This document shows, one piece after another, positions 8,801 to 16,058 of a stretch of 64,000 bases of DNA. Numbering within the stretch: the first letter of the stretch is position 1; each line of letters starts with the position of its first letter. Location of the stretch: assembly GCF_001428805.1 (NCBI RefSeq), contig NZ_LMIS01000001.1:3575908-3639907 (forward strand), written 5' to 3'. The notes under the pieces are model-generated. The model worked only from the letters and a program-made list of their open reading frames with translations. It made no database searches and was not told where the DNA came from. The stretch comes from Aeromicrobium sp. Root236. GTDB taxonomy: Bacteria > Actinomycetota > Actinomycetes > Propionibacteriales > Nocardioidaceae. A program made the translations under genes and the position numbers.

Positions 8801-9645
8801 CCGCTGTCGTAACCGACCACGAGATCGGGGTCGGAGTCGGCGTTGAAGTCGTCGACCACGATTGATGTGACGGGGTCGTCGGTGCTACCTGCCGGATAGC
8901 CGGTGGCAGAGCCGAACGTTGCCCCCGGTCCACCCAGCAGCACCGACACGGTTGCACCGTAGTTGCCGATCGCGAGGTCTGGATCGTTGTCGTGGTTGAA
9001 GTCGCCCACCGCAACTGAGGACGGATTGTCGCCGGCAGGGACGCTCGTTGGCGCACCGAAGGTCCCGCCAGTGCCGCCTAGCAGCACGGAGACGTCGTAG
9101 GAATGCTGATTGGCGACCGCGAGATCGGGGTCGCCGTCGCCGTTGAAGTCGCCGATGGCAACCGACACCGGGAAGGTCCCGACCGCAAAGTTGGTCGCCC
9201 CGCCGAACGTCCCGTCGGGAGCGCCAAGCAGCACGGAGACATTGTTGCTGGCTGCGTTGGGAACGACGAGGTCTGGGTTGCCGTCGCCGTTGAAGTCGCC
9301 GGTCGCGATCGATCGGGGCTCGGACCCGACCGGGTACCTGGTCGGCGCACCGAAGGTTCCGCCGGCACCACCGAGCAGCACCCAGACGCCGCTGGAGTCG
9401 CTGACGACCGCGAGGTCGGGATAGTCGTCGCCGTTGAAGTCGCCGCTCGTCATGGCGATCGGGAAGCCCCCAGAGTCGTAGGCGATCGCGGGCGCAAACG
9501 ATGCAGAGGTGGCGCTGGCCGCGCCGGCCTGCCCCAGCACGAGCACGGACACCGTGGTTGCGAGCACGAGCAGCCGGGCAAGGGTGAGCGCGACGTGCTT
9601 GCGCGCCGACCAGGAAGACCTGGGAGTGGTCATGCGAGTGTCCAT
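5875..9645 (-). CDS. Very large secreted FG-GAP/VCBS plus ten-Ig-repeat protein
   Basis: 1256 residues. Signal peptide at 1 to about 47 (cleavage near ASA). Residues about 50-400 hold roughly seven FG-GAP/VCBS repeats with calcium-loop motifs (GDFNGDGNPDL, followed by VSVLLG...GTFG), which should fold as a beta-propeller. From about residue 400 there are ten tandem modules of about 85 residues. Each begins like PDT.I..GPSG.TND.TPTFTF and contains a conserved Cys pair (STFECR and F..C.SP), likely a disulfide in each Ig-like fold. No membrane anchor or sortase motif is seen at the C-terminus. Likely an extracellular adhesion or matrix protein; function is unproven. Regulatory element copy 4 is 42 bases upstream. 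An alternative start is ATG 9633. Divergent from the two-component cluster. Confidence 0.85.
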   Translation of the reverse strand: MDTRMTTPRSSWSARKHVALTLARLLVLATTVSVLVLGQAGAASATSASFAPAIAYDSGGFPIAMTSGDFNGDDYPDLAVVSDSSGVWVLLGGAGGTFGAPTRYPVGSEPRSIATGDFNGDGNPDLVVPNAASNNVSVLLGAPDGTFGGATNFAVGTFPVSVAIGDFNGDGDPDLAVANQHSYDVSVLLGGTGGTFGAPTSVPAGDNPSSVAVGDFNHDNDPDLAIGNYGATVSVLLGGPGATFGSATGYPAGSTDDPVTSIVVDDFNADSDPDLVVGYDSGVGVTVLLGAAGGSFAAPTTYAIPHAFDVAVADLNDDSHSDLAVAENGTEAPDGTVHVLHGNGDGTFGDETQFPTFGGAQSVVIADVNADHEPDLVAGNYASRTQSAGGIAVLLNTRAAPDTTITAGPSGPTNEATQTFTFTSSKAGSTFECRPHSDQPFTACTSPYTTGPFVAGTRTFEVRATDPTGNIDPTPASRTFTVDITAPNTTITGGPDGLTNQDTPTFTFTSSQAGSTFECRRDVDEPFEACTSPWQFPARVDNGPHTFEVRATDTAGNVDPTPATRDYNVDTTPSQAYFTDGPSGPTNDATPTFTFQSIQSDATFECRVDGGDFTACDSPFTTSELPDGEHTVSVRAIDSLGNVQPVPDTRTFTVDTVAADTSITGGPDGPTSDNTPTFTFTSPEPGVTFECRLDDARFNPCTSPYDTGLLGGSDFTFQVRARDAAGNVDPTPATRSFTVDRNPPTTSITSAPGTVTNDNTPTVGFTSSKPDSTFECRVDDAAFAACTPPHTFPQLADGEHVVAVRATDSIGNVDPDPAERTFRVDTAPPDTTINSGPSGLINDNTPEFGWDATSDAATYECHVDDKPFAACASPETTAALSDGQHTFELRAIDAAGNVDPTPAKRTFTVDTTARVTGITGGPSGLINDPTPTFTFATSDADSTFECRVSPRSFGPCTSPYTSPAEPDGEHTFQVRSIDPAGNVESPPVSRTFTVDTNAPDTSMTSGPTGTIDDQTPTFGFSSPESGATLECRVDDADFGPCASPYTTALLGNGSHTFEARATDAAGNTDATPASRTFTIKVDATPPKTVIDSGPADLSNQVKPTFTFSANEPSTFECKVDAGSFVPCESGDTFGPLGEGSHTFAVRATDLAGNVDPTTATRDWIIDTTPPQTTITSGPSPLSLTMKATLAFTSSEGGSSFQCQLEGGAWQACSSPKTYTNALLGNHTFAVRAIDPAGNTDPTPATRNWFTLGLIVL

Positions 9646-9663
9646 TCGGGAGGGTTGGGACCG

Positions 9664-9705
9664 ACGTTAGGCATCCCGCGTGCCCGTGTCGTCCGTGCCA
9701 GCACG
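9664..9705 (-). promoter_or_regulatory. Shared palindrome-promoter element, copy 4
   Basis: On the minus strand, CGTGCTGGCACGGACGAC (9705-9688), 18 bases, then TAACGT (9669-9664) as -10. It drives the FG-GAP/Ig gene and lies in the 98-base gap shared with the divergent response-regulator gene at 9744, so it might affect both. Confidence 0.7.
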
Positions 9706-9743
9706 GATCCGGTCTGACCCCTGTCGGTGACAAGGTGGGGGCC

Positions 9744-10094
9744 ATGGCGCTACGGATCGTTCTTGTCGATGACGACAAGCGATTCCGCACGACTGCGCGC
9801 CGTGCGCTCGAGGCCGAGGGCGTCGAGATCCTGGCCGAGATCGCGTACGGCGGAGACGCGGTCACCGCGGTCGAGGATTGCTACCCTGATGTCGTCCTCG
9901 TCGACGTCCGGATGCCCGGCATCGACGGCATGGAGGTCGCTCGACGGCTTCAAGGGAAGGTCGGTACGACCGTGGTGATCCTGATCTCGACGCTCGACGC
10001 CGATCACGGCCGTCTGCTGGCCGACGGCCTCGCGGCCGGCTACATCCCCAAGGACGAGCTCTCGCTCGCTGCGATCACCGAGCTCCTCGACTGA
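9744..10094 (+). CDS. Receiver-only response regulator
   Basis: 116 residues, a single CheY-like receiver domain with no output domain. Acidic pocket DDD at 9-11, phospho-acceptor Asp54 (VVLVDVRMPG), and the conserved Lys near the end (YIPKDE). ATG at 9744 is preferred over the in-frame GTG at 9735 because an AAGG/GGGG stretch lies just before it. The stop codon overlaps the kinase start (TGATG), so the two are translationally coupled. Lacking a DNA-binding domain, it may act as a phosphate sink, an allosteric partner of the kinase, or a competitor of the NarL-type regulator at 11750. Inferred from architecture only. Confidence 0.85.
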   Translation: MALRIVLVDDDKRFRTTARRALEAEGVEILAEIAYGGDAVTAVEDCYPDVVLVDVRMPGIDGMEVARRLQGKVGTTVVILISTLDADHGRLLADGLAAGYIPKDELSLAAITELLD

Positions 10095-11740
10095 TGAGCC
10101 GCGCGCTGCGGATCGGCGTTGTCGTCGTCGCGTTGCTCGCCGCCGCCGCGCTGCTCCTGTTCGACATCGACCATCCGTACGACTTCTGGTTGCAGCTCGT
10201 CGTCGGTGCGGCGCCGCTGATCCTGGCGGCCTGGTTCTTCCTCGCCCGCACCGCGGACGAACGGCTGGCGCTCGCGCTCGCCGGTCTCGGTACGGGTGGC
10301 CCGGACGACACGGTCCGCGATGCGCTCCGCAGGGCGCTCGCGGACCCCGACCTCGAGATCGTCTACACCCAGGTCGGCCGCGGTGGCTGGATCACCGGCC
10401 TCGGTGAGCAGACAACCAAGCCGGACTCGGGCGCACGACGGGCGTTCACCCCCATCGATCGCGGTGGCAAGCCGGTTGCCGGTCTCGTCCACGATCGACG
10501 CCTGCTGCGGCATCCGGGGCGCCTGCAGGCTGCCATCGACGTGGCCTCCCTCGCACTCGACAACGAACGCCTCAAGGCCCAGCTGCGGGCCGAGCTCATG
10601 GAGGCACACGCGTCCCGCTCCCGCATCATCGATGCCGGCGATCGAGAGCTCCGCCGGGTCGAGCGCAACCTGCATGATGGCGCGCAGCAACGATTGGTCG
10701 GTCTCGCGCTGATGTTCCGGCTGGCGAGCCGACGCGCCACTGGAGACGCCGAGCTCACGGCCCTGCTGACCGACGCCGCCCGCGAGCTCAGCGACGCGAT
10801 CTCCGAGCTGCGCGAGCTGACCCGTGGCATCCATCCGGCGATCGTCGATGACGCCGGACTGCGCGGCGCGCTCGAGTCGCTCGCCGAACGCCCAGGCATA
10901 CCGGTCGATCTGCAGGTCGACCTCCCCGACCGGCTTCCCGAGGTCGTCGAGGTCGCCGGCTACTACCTGGTCGCCGAAGCGCTCACCAATGCCAACAAGC
11001 ATGCGGACGCCACCCGCGTGACGGTGCGGTCACGGGTGGTGGACGGCGTCCTTCACGTGGCCGTGAGCGATGACGGCGCCGGGGGAGCCGAGGGATCACC
11101 CGGCTCCGGTTTGCAGGGGCTGGCCGACCGGATTGCCGCACTGGGCGGTGGGTTCGGGATTGTCAGCCCGGCTGCGGCCGGCACCACGGTGACCGCCGAG
11201 ATCCCGCTCGTCCAGACCCTGCCCACCGATGCCGAGCAGCGGCGGATGACTGCCCTGCGGTGGTTCGTGCACGAGAACTGGGAGATGCCCGGTGAGGTCG
11301 TCGACCAGATCACCGACGAGGACAACCTCGTGGCCGCCAAGGCGATCCTGCTCGCTGCCGGAGGCAACGCGCGGATCACCGAGCGGGAACGCGAATGGTT
11401 GATCGGCTACCTCACGGCTGCGCGCGACGCTGACTGGGTCATCGAGGCCGTCAGGACGTACGACGACTCCGACACCCTCGAAGGCTTGATGAAGATTCCG
11501 GGGCTCCCCGAGATCGCTCGGGGCCAGCTCTACGACGCCATCCGCATGTGCTCCATCGACGGGCCCCTGACCGCCGACGAGATCGAACGTCTGGAGCGGT
11601 CGACCGACGAGCTGGGGATCTCTCGCGAGGAGCTCGATGAGCTGCGCGCGATCGTCGTGGCCGACGCCGGGCTGCGACGCCGACGCTTCAACGCCGTCGC
11701 TGCGCCCGTGCTGCCTCGCGGCTTCTTGCCCTCGGTTTGA
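10094..11740 (+). CDS. Sensor histidine kinase (HisKA_3 type) with TerB-like C-terminal extension
   Basis: 548 residues. Two membrane helices at about 5-23 and 32-50 with almost no extracellular loop. A GAF-like linker follows, then the dimerisation/phospho-acceptor helix with His194 (VERNLHDGAQQRLVG). The ATPase domain has an N box (EALTNANKHA, about 295-304) and a G box (SDDGAGG and GSGLQGLADR). After the ATPase, residues about 380-548 form an extra helical domain (ILLAAGGNARITEREREW, then CSIDGPLTADEIERL) that resembles TerB/tellurite-resistance-like modules. That is unusual for a NarX/DesK-class kinase. Its start overlaps the receiver gene and it converges on the NarL-type regulator 9 bases away. 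The very short sensor loop suggests membrane-state or cytoplasmic sensing. Confidence 0.85.
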   Translation: MSRALRIGVVVVALLAAAALLLFDIDHPYDFWLQLVVGAAPLILAAWFFLARTADERLALALAGLGTGGPDDTVRDALRRALADPDLEIVYTQVGRGGWITGLGEQTTKPDSGARRAFTPIDRGGKPVAGLVHDRRLLRHPGRLQAAIDVASLALDNERLKAQLRAELMEAHASRSRIIDAGDRELRRVERNLHDGAQQRLVGLALMFRLASRRATGDAELTALLTDAARELSDAISELRELTRGIHPAIVDDAGLRGALESLAERPGIPVDLQVDLPDRLPEVVEVAGYYLVAEALTNANKHADATRVTVRSRVVDGVLHVAVSDDGAGGAEGSPGSGLQGLADRIAALGGGFGIVSPAAAGTTVTAEIPLVQTLPTDAEQRRMTALRWFVHENWEMPGEVVDQITDEDNLVAAKAILLAAGGNARITEREREWLIGYLTAARDADWVIEAVRTYDDSDTLEGLMKIPGLPEIARGQLYDAIRMCSIDGPLTADEIERLERSTDELGISREELDELRAIVVADAGLRRRRFNAVAAPVLPRGFLPSV

Positions 11741-11749
11741 CCGGGCCCT

Positions 11750-12421
11750 TCAGCTGGCGCTGGTGACGCCGGCGCGGAGGTGCGCGAGCACGGCCAGCAC
11801 GCGGCGATGCGTGGTCGAGGTGACCTCGAGATCGAGCTTGGCGAAGATCCGGTTGGTATGGGTCTCGATCGTCCGTCCGCTGGTCACCAGCAGCTCGGCG
11901 ATGGACGCGTTGGAGTGCCCCTCGGCCACCAGGGCAAGCACCTCGCGTTCCCTCTCGGTCAACCGGTCGAGCGGGTCGGACTGCCGCGGTGTCTCGAGGA
12001 CGTTCCGGACGACCTCGGGATCGATCACGGTGCCACCGTCGGCAACGCGGGTGATGGCGGCGACCAGGTCGGCGTGGGCCGTGATCCGCTCCTTGAGCAG
12101 ATAGCCGACGCCTCGGCGCGCCCGGATCAGCAGGTCCACGGCATGGTGCGTCTCGACGTACTGGGACAGCACCAGCACGCCGACGTCGGGGTGCTGTTCC
12201 TTGATCTCGACGGCCGCCTGCAGCCCTTCGGTCGTGTGGGTCGGCGGCATCCGGACGTCCAGGATCACGACGTCCGGACGGTCCTGCTCGACGACGGGCA
12301 GGATGCCGATCGCATCGGCCCGCTGGGCGACCACGTCGACGCCGTCATCCCGCAGGAGGCGCGCGATGCCCTCGCGGACGAGCGGGGCGTCGTCGACCAG
12401 CATCACCCGGAGCGCAGCCAC
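11750..12421 (-). CDS. NarL/LuxR-family response regulator
   Basis: 223 residues. Receiver domain 1 to about 120 with phospho-acceptor Asp55 (VVILDVRMPP) and Lys near 109 (YLLKERI). A LuxR helix-turn-helix is at about 150-210 (LTEREREVLALVAEGHSNASIAELLVTS has the canonical shape). GTG start. It is convergent with the kinase and divergent from propeller paralog B, with regulatory element copy 2 in the gap. Because it is the only DNA-binding regulator in the cluster, it is the best candidate to bind the shared CGTGC-TG-GCACG palindrome; this is inference from position. Confidence 0.88.
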   Translation of the reverse strand: MAALRVMLVDDAPLVREGIARLLRDDGVDVVAQRADAIGILPVVEQDRPDVVILDVRMPPTHTTEGLQAAVEIKEQHPDVGVLVLSQYVETHHAVDLLIRARRGVGYLLKERITAHADLVAAITRVADGGTVIDPEVVRNVLETPRQSDPLDRLTEREREVLALVAEGHSNASIAELLVTSGRTIETHTNRIFAKLDLEVTSTTHRRVLAVLAHLRAGVTSAS

Positions 12422-12477
12422 GCCGACAAGTATGTCGCGCGAGCCCTCAGCGCCGCAGCGAAATGCTGAGTCTCGTA

Positions 12478-12519
12478 CGTGCTGGCACGGACGACAGGCG
12501 GTCTCTGGATTCCTAGTCT
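12478..12519 (+). promoter_or_regulatory. Shared palindrome-promoter element, copy 2
   Basis: CGTGCTGGCACGGACGAC at 12478-12495, 18 bases, then TAGTCT (12514-12519). The spacer closely resembles copy 1 (both contain GGTCTC and GGATTCC). It drives propeller paralog B and lies 57 bases from the divergent start of the NarL-type regulator. Confidence 0.72.
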
Positions 12520-12570
12520 GACTCCCAGGCGGGCGAGTCTGTCGTCCCGCGATCAGCTGAGGGGATCAGC

Positions 12571-15333
12571 ATGCTCCGACGTACATCTGTGTCGACGGGC
12601 AGGACACTGCTGCTCATTTTGGTGCTGGCCGTGTCGTGCTTGACGTGGACGACGGCCTCGCCGGGTTCTCCGGCGTCAGCGGCATCGGCTGCGGACACGG
12701 ACCTCTCGAGCCTGTGCGAGTTCAAGTCCTTCACTCCGGCAGGTTTTCCGGCCGAATCGGCGATGGGCCCAGACGGCAACATCTGGTTCGCAGACTGGGT
12801 CAACGGCGTCGGCCAGGTCAAGCCGTCGGGCGCCATCACCATGTTCCCGATGTTCAAGAGCACTCTCGACCCAACACTCTCTTTCCCGTCCAACATCGCA
12901 CGCGGACCCGACGGCAACATGTGGGTGACCTTGCGAGAGCCGGTTGCGGGACTGGTCCGGATCACCCCGAGCGGCACAGTGACCAAGTTCTTCGATGGCA
13001 TCGACCCAGGCTGGAAGCTCAACGACCTCACTGCCGGGCCCGACGGCAACTTGTGGGTGATCGGTGCCGCCACCAACAAAGTCCTCCGGTTCAACCCGAG
13101 CACAGGTGATGTCACAACTTTCGAGATCGGCACCTCCTCGGTGCAGCTCCTGTCCATCACCGCCGGACCTGACGGCAACCTGTGGTTCAGTGGTCGTGAC
13201 GGCGACCCCTTCATCGGCCGGATGAGCACCGCCGGTGACCAGATCGTCCGGTTCAGTGACGGGATCAGCGGCACTGCGCCGCCGGGTAGCCTCGTCACGG
13301 GATCAGACGGGAACATGTGGTTCATCGAAGCCGCGGGCTGGGTCGGCCGGATCACACCGGCAGGTCAGATCACCGACTATCCGGTGCCTGCGGACCCCGA
13401 TCCAGATCGCCCGCTCTCGCTCACTCACATCACTCCGGCGCCCGACGGAAGTCTGTGGTTCACCGACTACTGGAGCGGTCGGATCGGCCGCGTCACAACC
13501 GCCGGTCAGGTGAGCATCCTGCATACGCTCAGCATCACCATTCCGTACGACGGCCAAATGCCGCCCCAAACGATCCAGGTCCCGGTGAAGTCGCCGATCT
13601 TCGCCACGGACGGCAAGCTCTGGGTTCTCTCCGGCGGTCTCTCGACCGGAATCTTCGTGCCGACCAGGGTGAATCCGGCTGACTGGTCCACCAACTCCTT
13701 CATCGGAGGTGCCGGAGACGTCTCTGCTGATGCCGCCGTCGCGCCCGACGGCACGTATTGGTACACCGGCTTGTTCGCTGGAGTGCTCGGCTACGTGAAG
13801 CCGGATGGGGTTGCCGAGGCGCCGGTCGTGGCTGGCGCCGTCTCGCTCGCGAGGCTGTCAGGCATCGCCCTCACTCCGGGCGGAGACATCTGGTTCACCG
13901 AGATCGACCGGGACCGGATCGGGCGCCAAAATCAGGATGGCTCGGTCACCCGCTTCAGCGCGGGGATCACGCCAGGCAGTCAGCCGGGCGGCATCACGAT
14001 GGGTCCTGACGGGAACTTGTGGTTCAGTGAGCAGGGGACGAAACGTATCGGTCGGATCACGCCCAACGGGACTGTCACCGAGCTGCCAGCAACAACAACT
14101 GACACACCGCTCAAGATTGTCCGCTCTGGCGCCAACTTGTGGGTTCTCGAAGGCAGGGTTCTTGACGGCGGTGCGGTGGTCCGCGAGCGGATCGGTCGCC
14201 TGACTCCCCAAGGCGTTCTGACCGAGTTCACCCCGGACCTCATTCCGGTCGACCCGAACATTGGCCAGACCACGCTGGGCGACATCGCCGCAGGACCCGA
14301 CGGCAATCTCTGGATCACTGACGCAGGTGGCCGGATCGGCAAGATGACCCCGGCCGGTGAGATCACGTGGTTCGCTACCGGGATACCGGACCAGAGCGTC
14401 CCCTTCAGCATCACGTCCGCTGGCGGCGACCTGTGGTTCGGCATGCGAAGCTTCGACGGCATCGGTCGGATCACGACTGACGGCGCGGTGACGCTGTACA
14501 AGGCCGAGGCGCCGAACTTCTCGTATCCCATCGCTGACGGCCAGTCCCCGGAGACTGTCGCGTACATCCGATCCCAGATGGGTGCGTGGGGGATCCAGGG
14601 CGGCGCGGACGGTTCGGTGTGGTTTGACGGCCAGGCTGGCTTCCTGCCGCTTCGGCACGGCACTGTGCCCGATCGCGTCGGCGAGCCGTGCGACCACGAT
14701 GAGGACAATGACACCGACCTCGACTGGGCGGACAACTGCCCGCTGACGGCGAACCCGAACCAGGCTGATGCCGATCACGACGGTGTGGGTGACGTGTGTG
14801 ATCCAGCAGCCGTGGTCTCCGGGCCCCGAATGGTGGGTCGTCTGCTGTCGGCTGGTACTGGTGCGTGGGACGTGAGCGGTCTGGATGTGACGTATGCGTG
14901 GATGCGTGGTGGCGTGCCGATCGATGGTGCGACGAGCAAGACGTACCGGCTGACGACTGCTGACGCCCGAAGGGTGGTGTCGGTGAAGGTCACGGCCAAG
15001 CGTGGTGGTGATCCGGCGGGTAGCGCCACTGCTTCGGCGGGTGCGATCAGCAGCGCCAAGACGTCGACCGGGATCGTGCTGAACACCAAGACCCTCGACA
15101 GCGGGGACGCTTTGCGGGCGACGTTCACGGTCAAGGGCTACAAGGTGGTCCCGACCGGGACGATCAAGGTGTTCTATCGCGGCCGGGTGACCCGGACGAT
15201 GAAGGTCAAGGATGGTCAGGTGTCGACGGTGTTCCACCCGACGGTGCGGGGCAAACACCTGCTGACCGCGGTCTTCTACGGCGACACCGGCTACGCCTCG
15301 AGCAGGGCCAGCGTCTACGTCAGGGTCAACTAA
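12571..15333 (+). CDS. Secreted beta-propeller (streptogramin-lyase-like) protein with TSP3 and Ig-like C-terminus, paralog B
   Basis: 920 residues with the same architecture as the gene at 888: signal peptide (1 to about 40), propeller blades of GPDGN(L/I)WF...IGRITP.G type to about residue 700, one shorter Asp-rich TSP3 stretch (ADNCPLTANPNQADADHDGV), and two Ig-like domains. The propeller halves of the two paralogs have clearly diverged, while their last ~195 residues differ at only a few positions, down to long runs of identical nucleotides. GAGGGG lies 6 bases before the ATG. Its stop codon overlaps the convergent DinB-like gene by 4 bases. Expressed, by inference, from regulatory element copy 2. 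Confidence 0.85.
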   Translation: MLRRTSVSTGRTLLLILVLAVSCLTWTTASPGSPASAASAADTDLSSLCEFKSFTPAGFPAESAMGPDGNIWFADWVNGVGQVKPSGAITMFPMFKSTLDPTLSFPSNIARGPDGNMWVTLREPVAGLVRITPSGTVTKFFDGIDPGWKLNDLTAGPDGNLWVIGAATNKVLRFNPSTGDVTTFEIGTSSVQLLSITAGPDGNLWFSGRDGDPFIGRMSTAGDQIVRFSDGISGTAPPGSLVTGSDGNMWFIEAAGWVGRITPAGQITDYPVPADPDPDRPLSLTHITPAPDGSLWFTDYWSGRIGRVTTAGQVSILHTLSITIPYDGQMPPQTIQVPVKSPIFATDGKLWVLSGGLSTGIFVPTRVNPADWSTNSFIGGAGDVSADAAVAPDGTYWYTGLFAGVLGYVKPDGVAEAPVVAGAVSLARLSGIALTPGGDIWFTEIDRDRIGRQNQDGSVTRFSAGITPGSQPGGITMGPDGNLWFSEQGTKRIGRITPNGTVTELPATTTDTPLKIVRSGANLWVLEGRVLDGGAVVRERIGRLTPQGVLTEFTPDLIPVDPNIGQTTLGDIAAGPDGNLWITDAGGRIGKMTPAGEITWFATGIPDQSVPFSITSAGGDLWFGMRSFDGIGRITTDGAVTLYKAEAPNFSYPIADGQSPETVAYIRSQMGAWGIQGGADGSVWFDGQAGFLPLRHGTVPDRVGEPCDHDEDNDTDLDWADNCPLTANPNQADADHDGVGDVCDPAAVVSGPRMVGRLLSAGTGAWDVSGLDVTYAWMRGGVPIDGATSKTYRLTTADARRVVSVKVTAKRGGDPAGSATASAGAISSAKTSTGIVLNTKTLDSGDALRATFTVKGYKVVPTGTIKVFYRGRVTRTMKVKDGQVSTVFHPTVRGKHLLTAVFYGDTGYASSRASVYVRVN

Positions 15334-15848
15334 CGGCTGGTCACGCCGTCGATCGCCTCGCGGATCAGGTCGGCGTGACCGTTGTGCCGGGCGTACTCCT
15401 GGATCATGTGGATGTAGAGCATGCGCAGGGACATGTCGTCGCCGTGGCTGTCGAACGTCACGTCGAAGTCGAGTGCCTTGGCTGCCTCGTCGGCCTCACG
15501 CTGCTCGTTGAGCAGCTCGGCCACGGCACGCTCGGCATCCGCCGGGTCGATGACCTTGAAGTCGGTGTCGTCACGGGCCTCGAAGTTGTGCAGGTGCTGG
15601 ATGTCCTGCTGCGCCAACCGCTTGCGGAACCAGATGCGCTCGACCTTGGCCATGTGGCGTACGAGCCCCAGCAACGTGATGCTCGTCGACGGGATGGGCC
15701 GCGACGCGAGCTGTTCGGCGGTCAGGCCCGCGCAGATGTTGAGCAGCGTGACGCGATGATGCGCCAGCATCTCCTCGAGCAGCGGCCGGTCGGGGCCGGT
15801 CATCGGGCCCTCGGGCGCAGGAGTCGGGGTCGGTACGGTCCAGGTCAT
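15330..15848 (-). CDS. DinB-like DUF664 protein
   Basis: 172 residues of the DUF664/DinB four-helix family, cytoplasmic metal-binding proteins that include thiol-dependent transferases. Two of the usual His positions are visible ([12 protein letters not shown] at about 70-81, and [23 protein letters not shown]-like sequence near the C-terminus, where [15 protein letters not shown] carries the other two His). ATG 15848 is chosen over a GTG at 15869 because CACGAT lies 7 bases upstream, compatible with a leaderless transcript. The substrate is unknown. Convergent with propeller B, and divergent from the patatin gene. Confidence 0.8.
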   Translation of the reverse strand: [172 protein letters not shown]

Positions 15849-15909
15849 ACGCCCGATCGTGTCATGCACTGGTCGCGTCAGTCCCGCGAGGATCGGCTCA
15901 AGTCCGAAG

Positions 15910-15923
15910 TCGAACTAGTTCGA
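15910..15923. promoter_or_regulatory. 14-bp perfect palindrome in the DUF664/patatin divergent region
   Basis: TCGAACTAGTTCGA, flanked by two copies of CGAAGT. It sits between divergent genes and is probably an operator for an unidentified regulator. The half-sites resemble a LexA box, but the spacer is two bases too short. Confidence 0.4.
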
Positions 15924-15992
15924 AGTGACCTGTCAGGACCTGTGGATCGGTGCCATGCTGTCGCGTAGCGGAGGTTGAACCGGAGGTCCCTC

Positions 15993-16058
15993 GTGACCAA
16001 GTCAGATCGCGAATCAGTCGTTCCACTCCATCGCGCCGTGAGCGGGTGGGGAAGGTGA
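15993..16058 (+). other. Possible 21-codon upstream ORF coupled to the patatin gene
   Basis: GTG at 15993 has a good CGGAGGT site 6 bases upstream and opens a 21-codon frame (ending in SGWGR) whose TGA stop overlaps the GTG chosen for the patatin gene (GTGA). The patatin GTG itself has a poorly spaced ribosome site, so translation may rely on coupling. No homology is claimed. Confidence 0.35.

Noticed and set aside
13858..15258. Long open frames antisense to the propeller, Ig, lhr and helicase genes (also 765-2327, 47647-50430 and 61308-63623)
   Set aside because: Arg/Pro/Gly/Asp-rich translations, no domain, no ribosome site; typical antisense frames of GC-rich genes whose sense strand encodes clear domains.
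15910..15923. Second LexA box
   Set aside because: TCGAACTAGTTCGA has only a 2-base centre; the SOS box needs 4.
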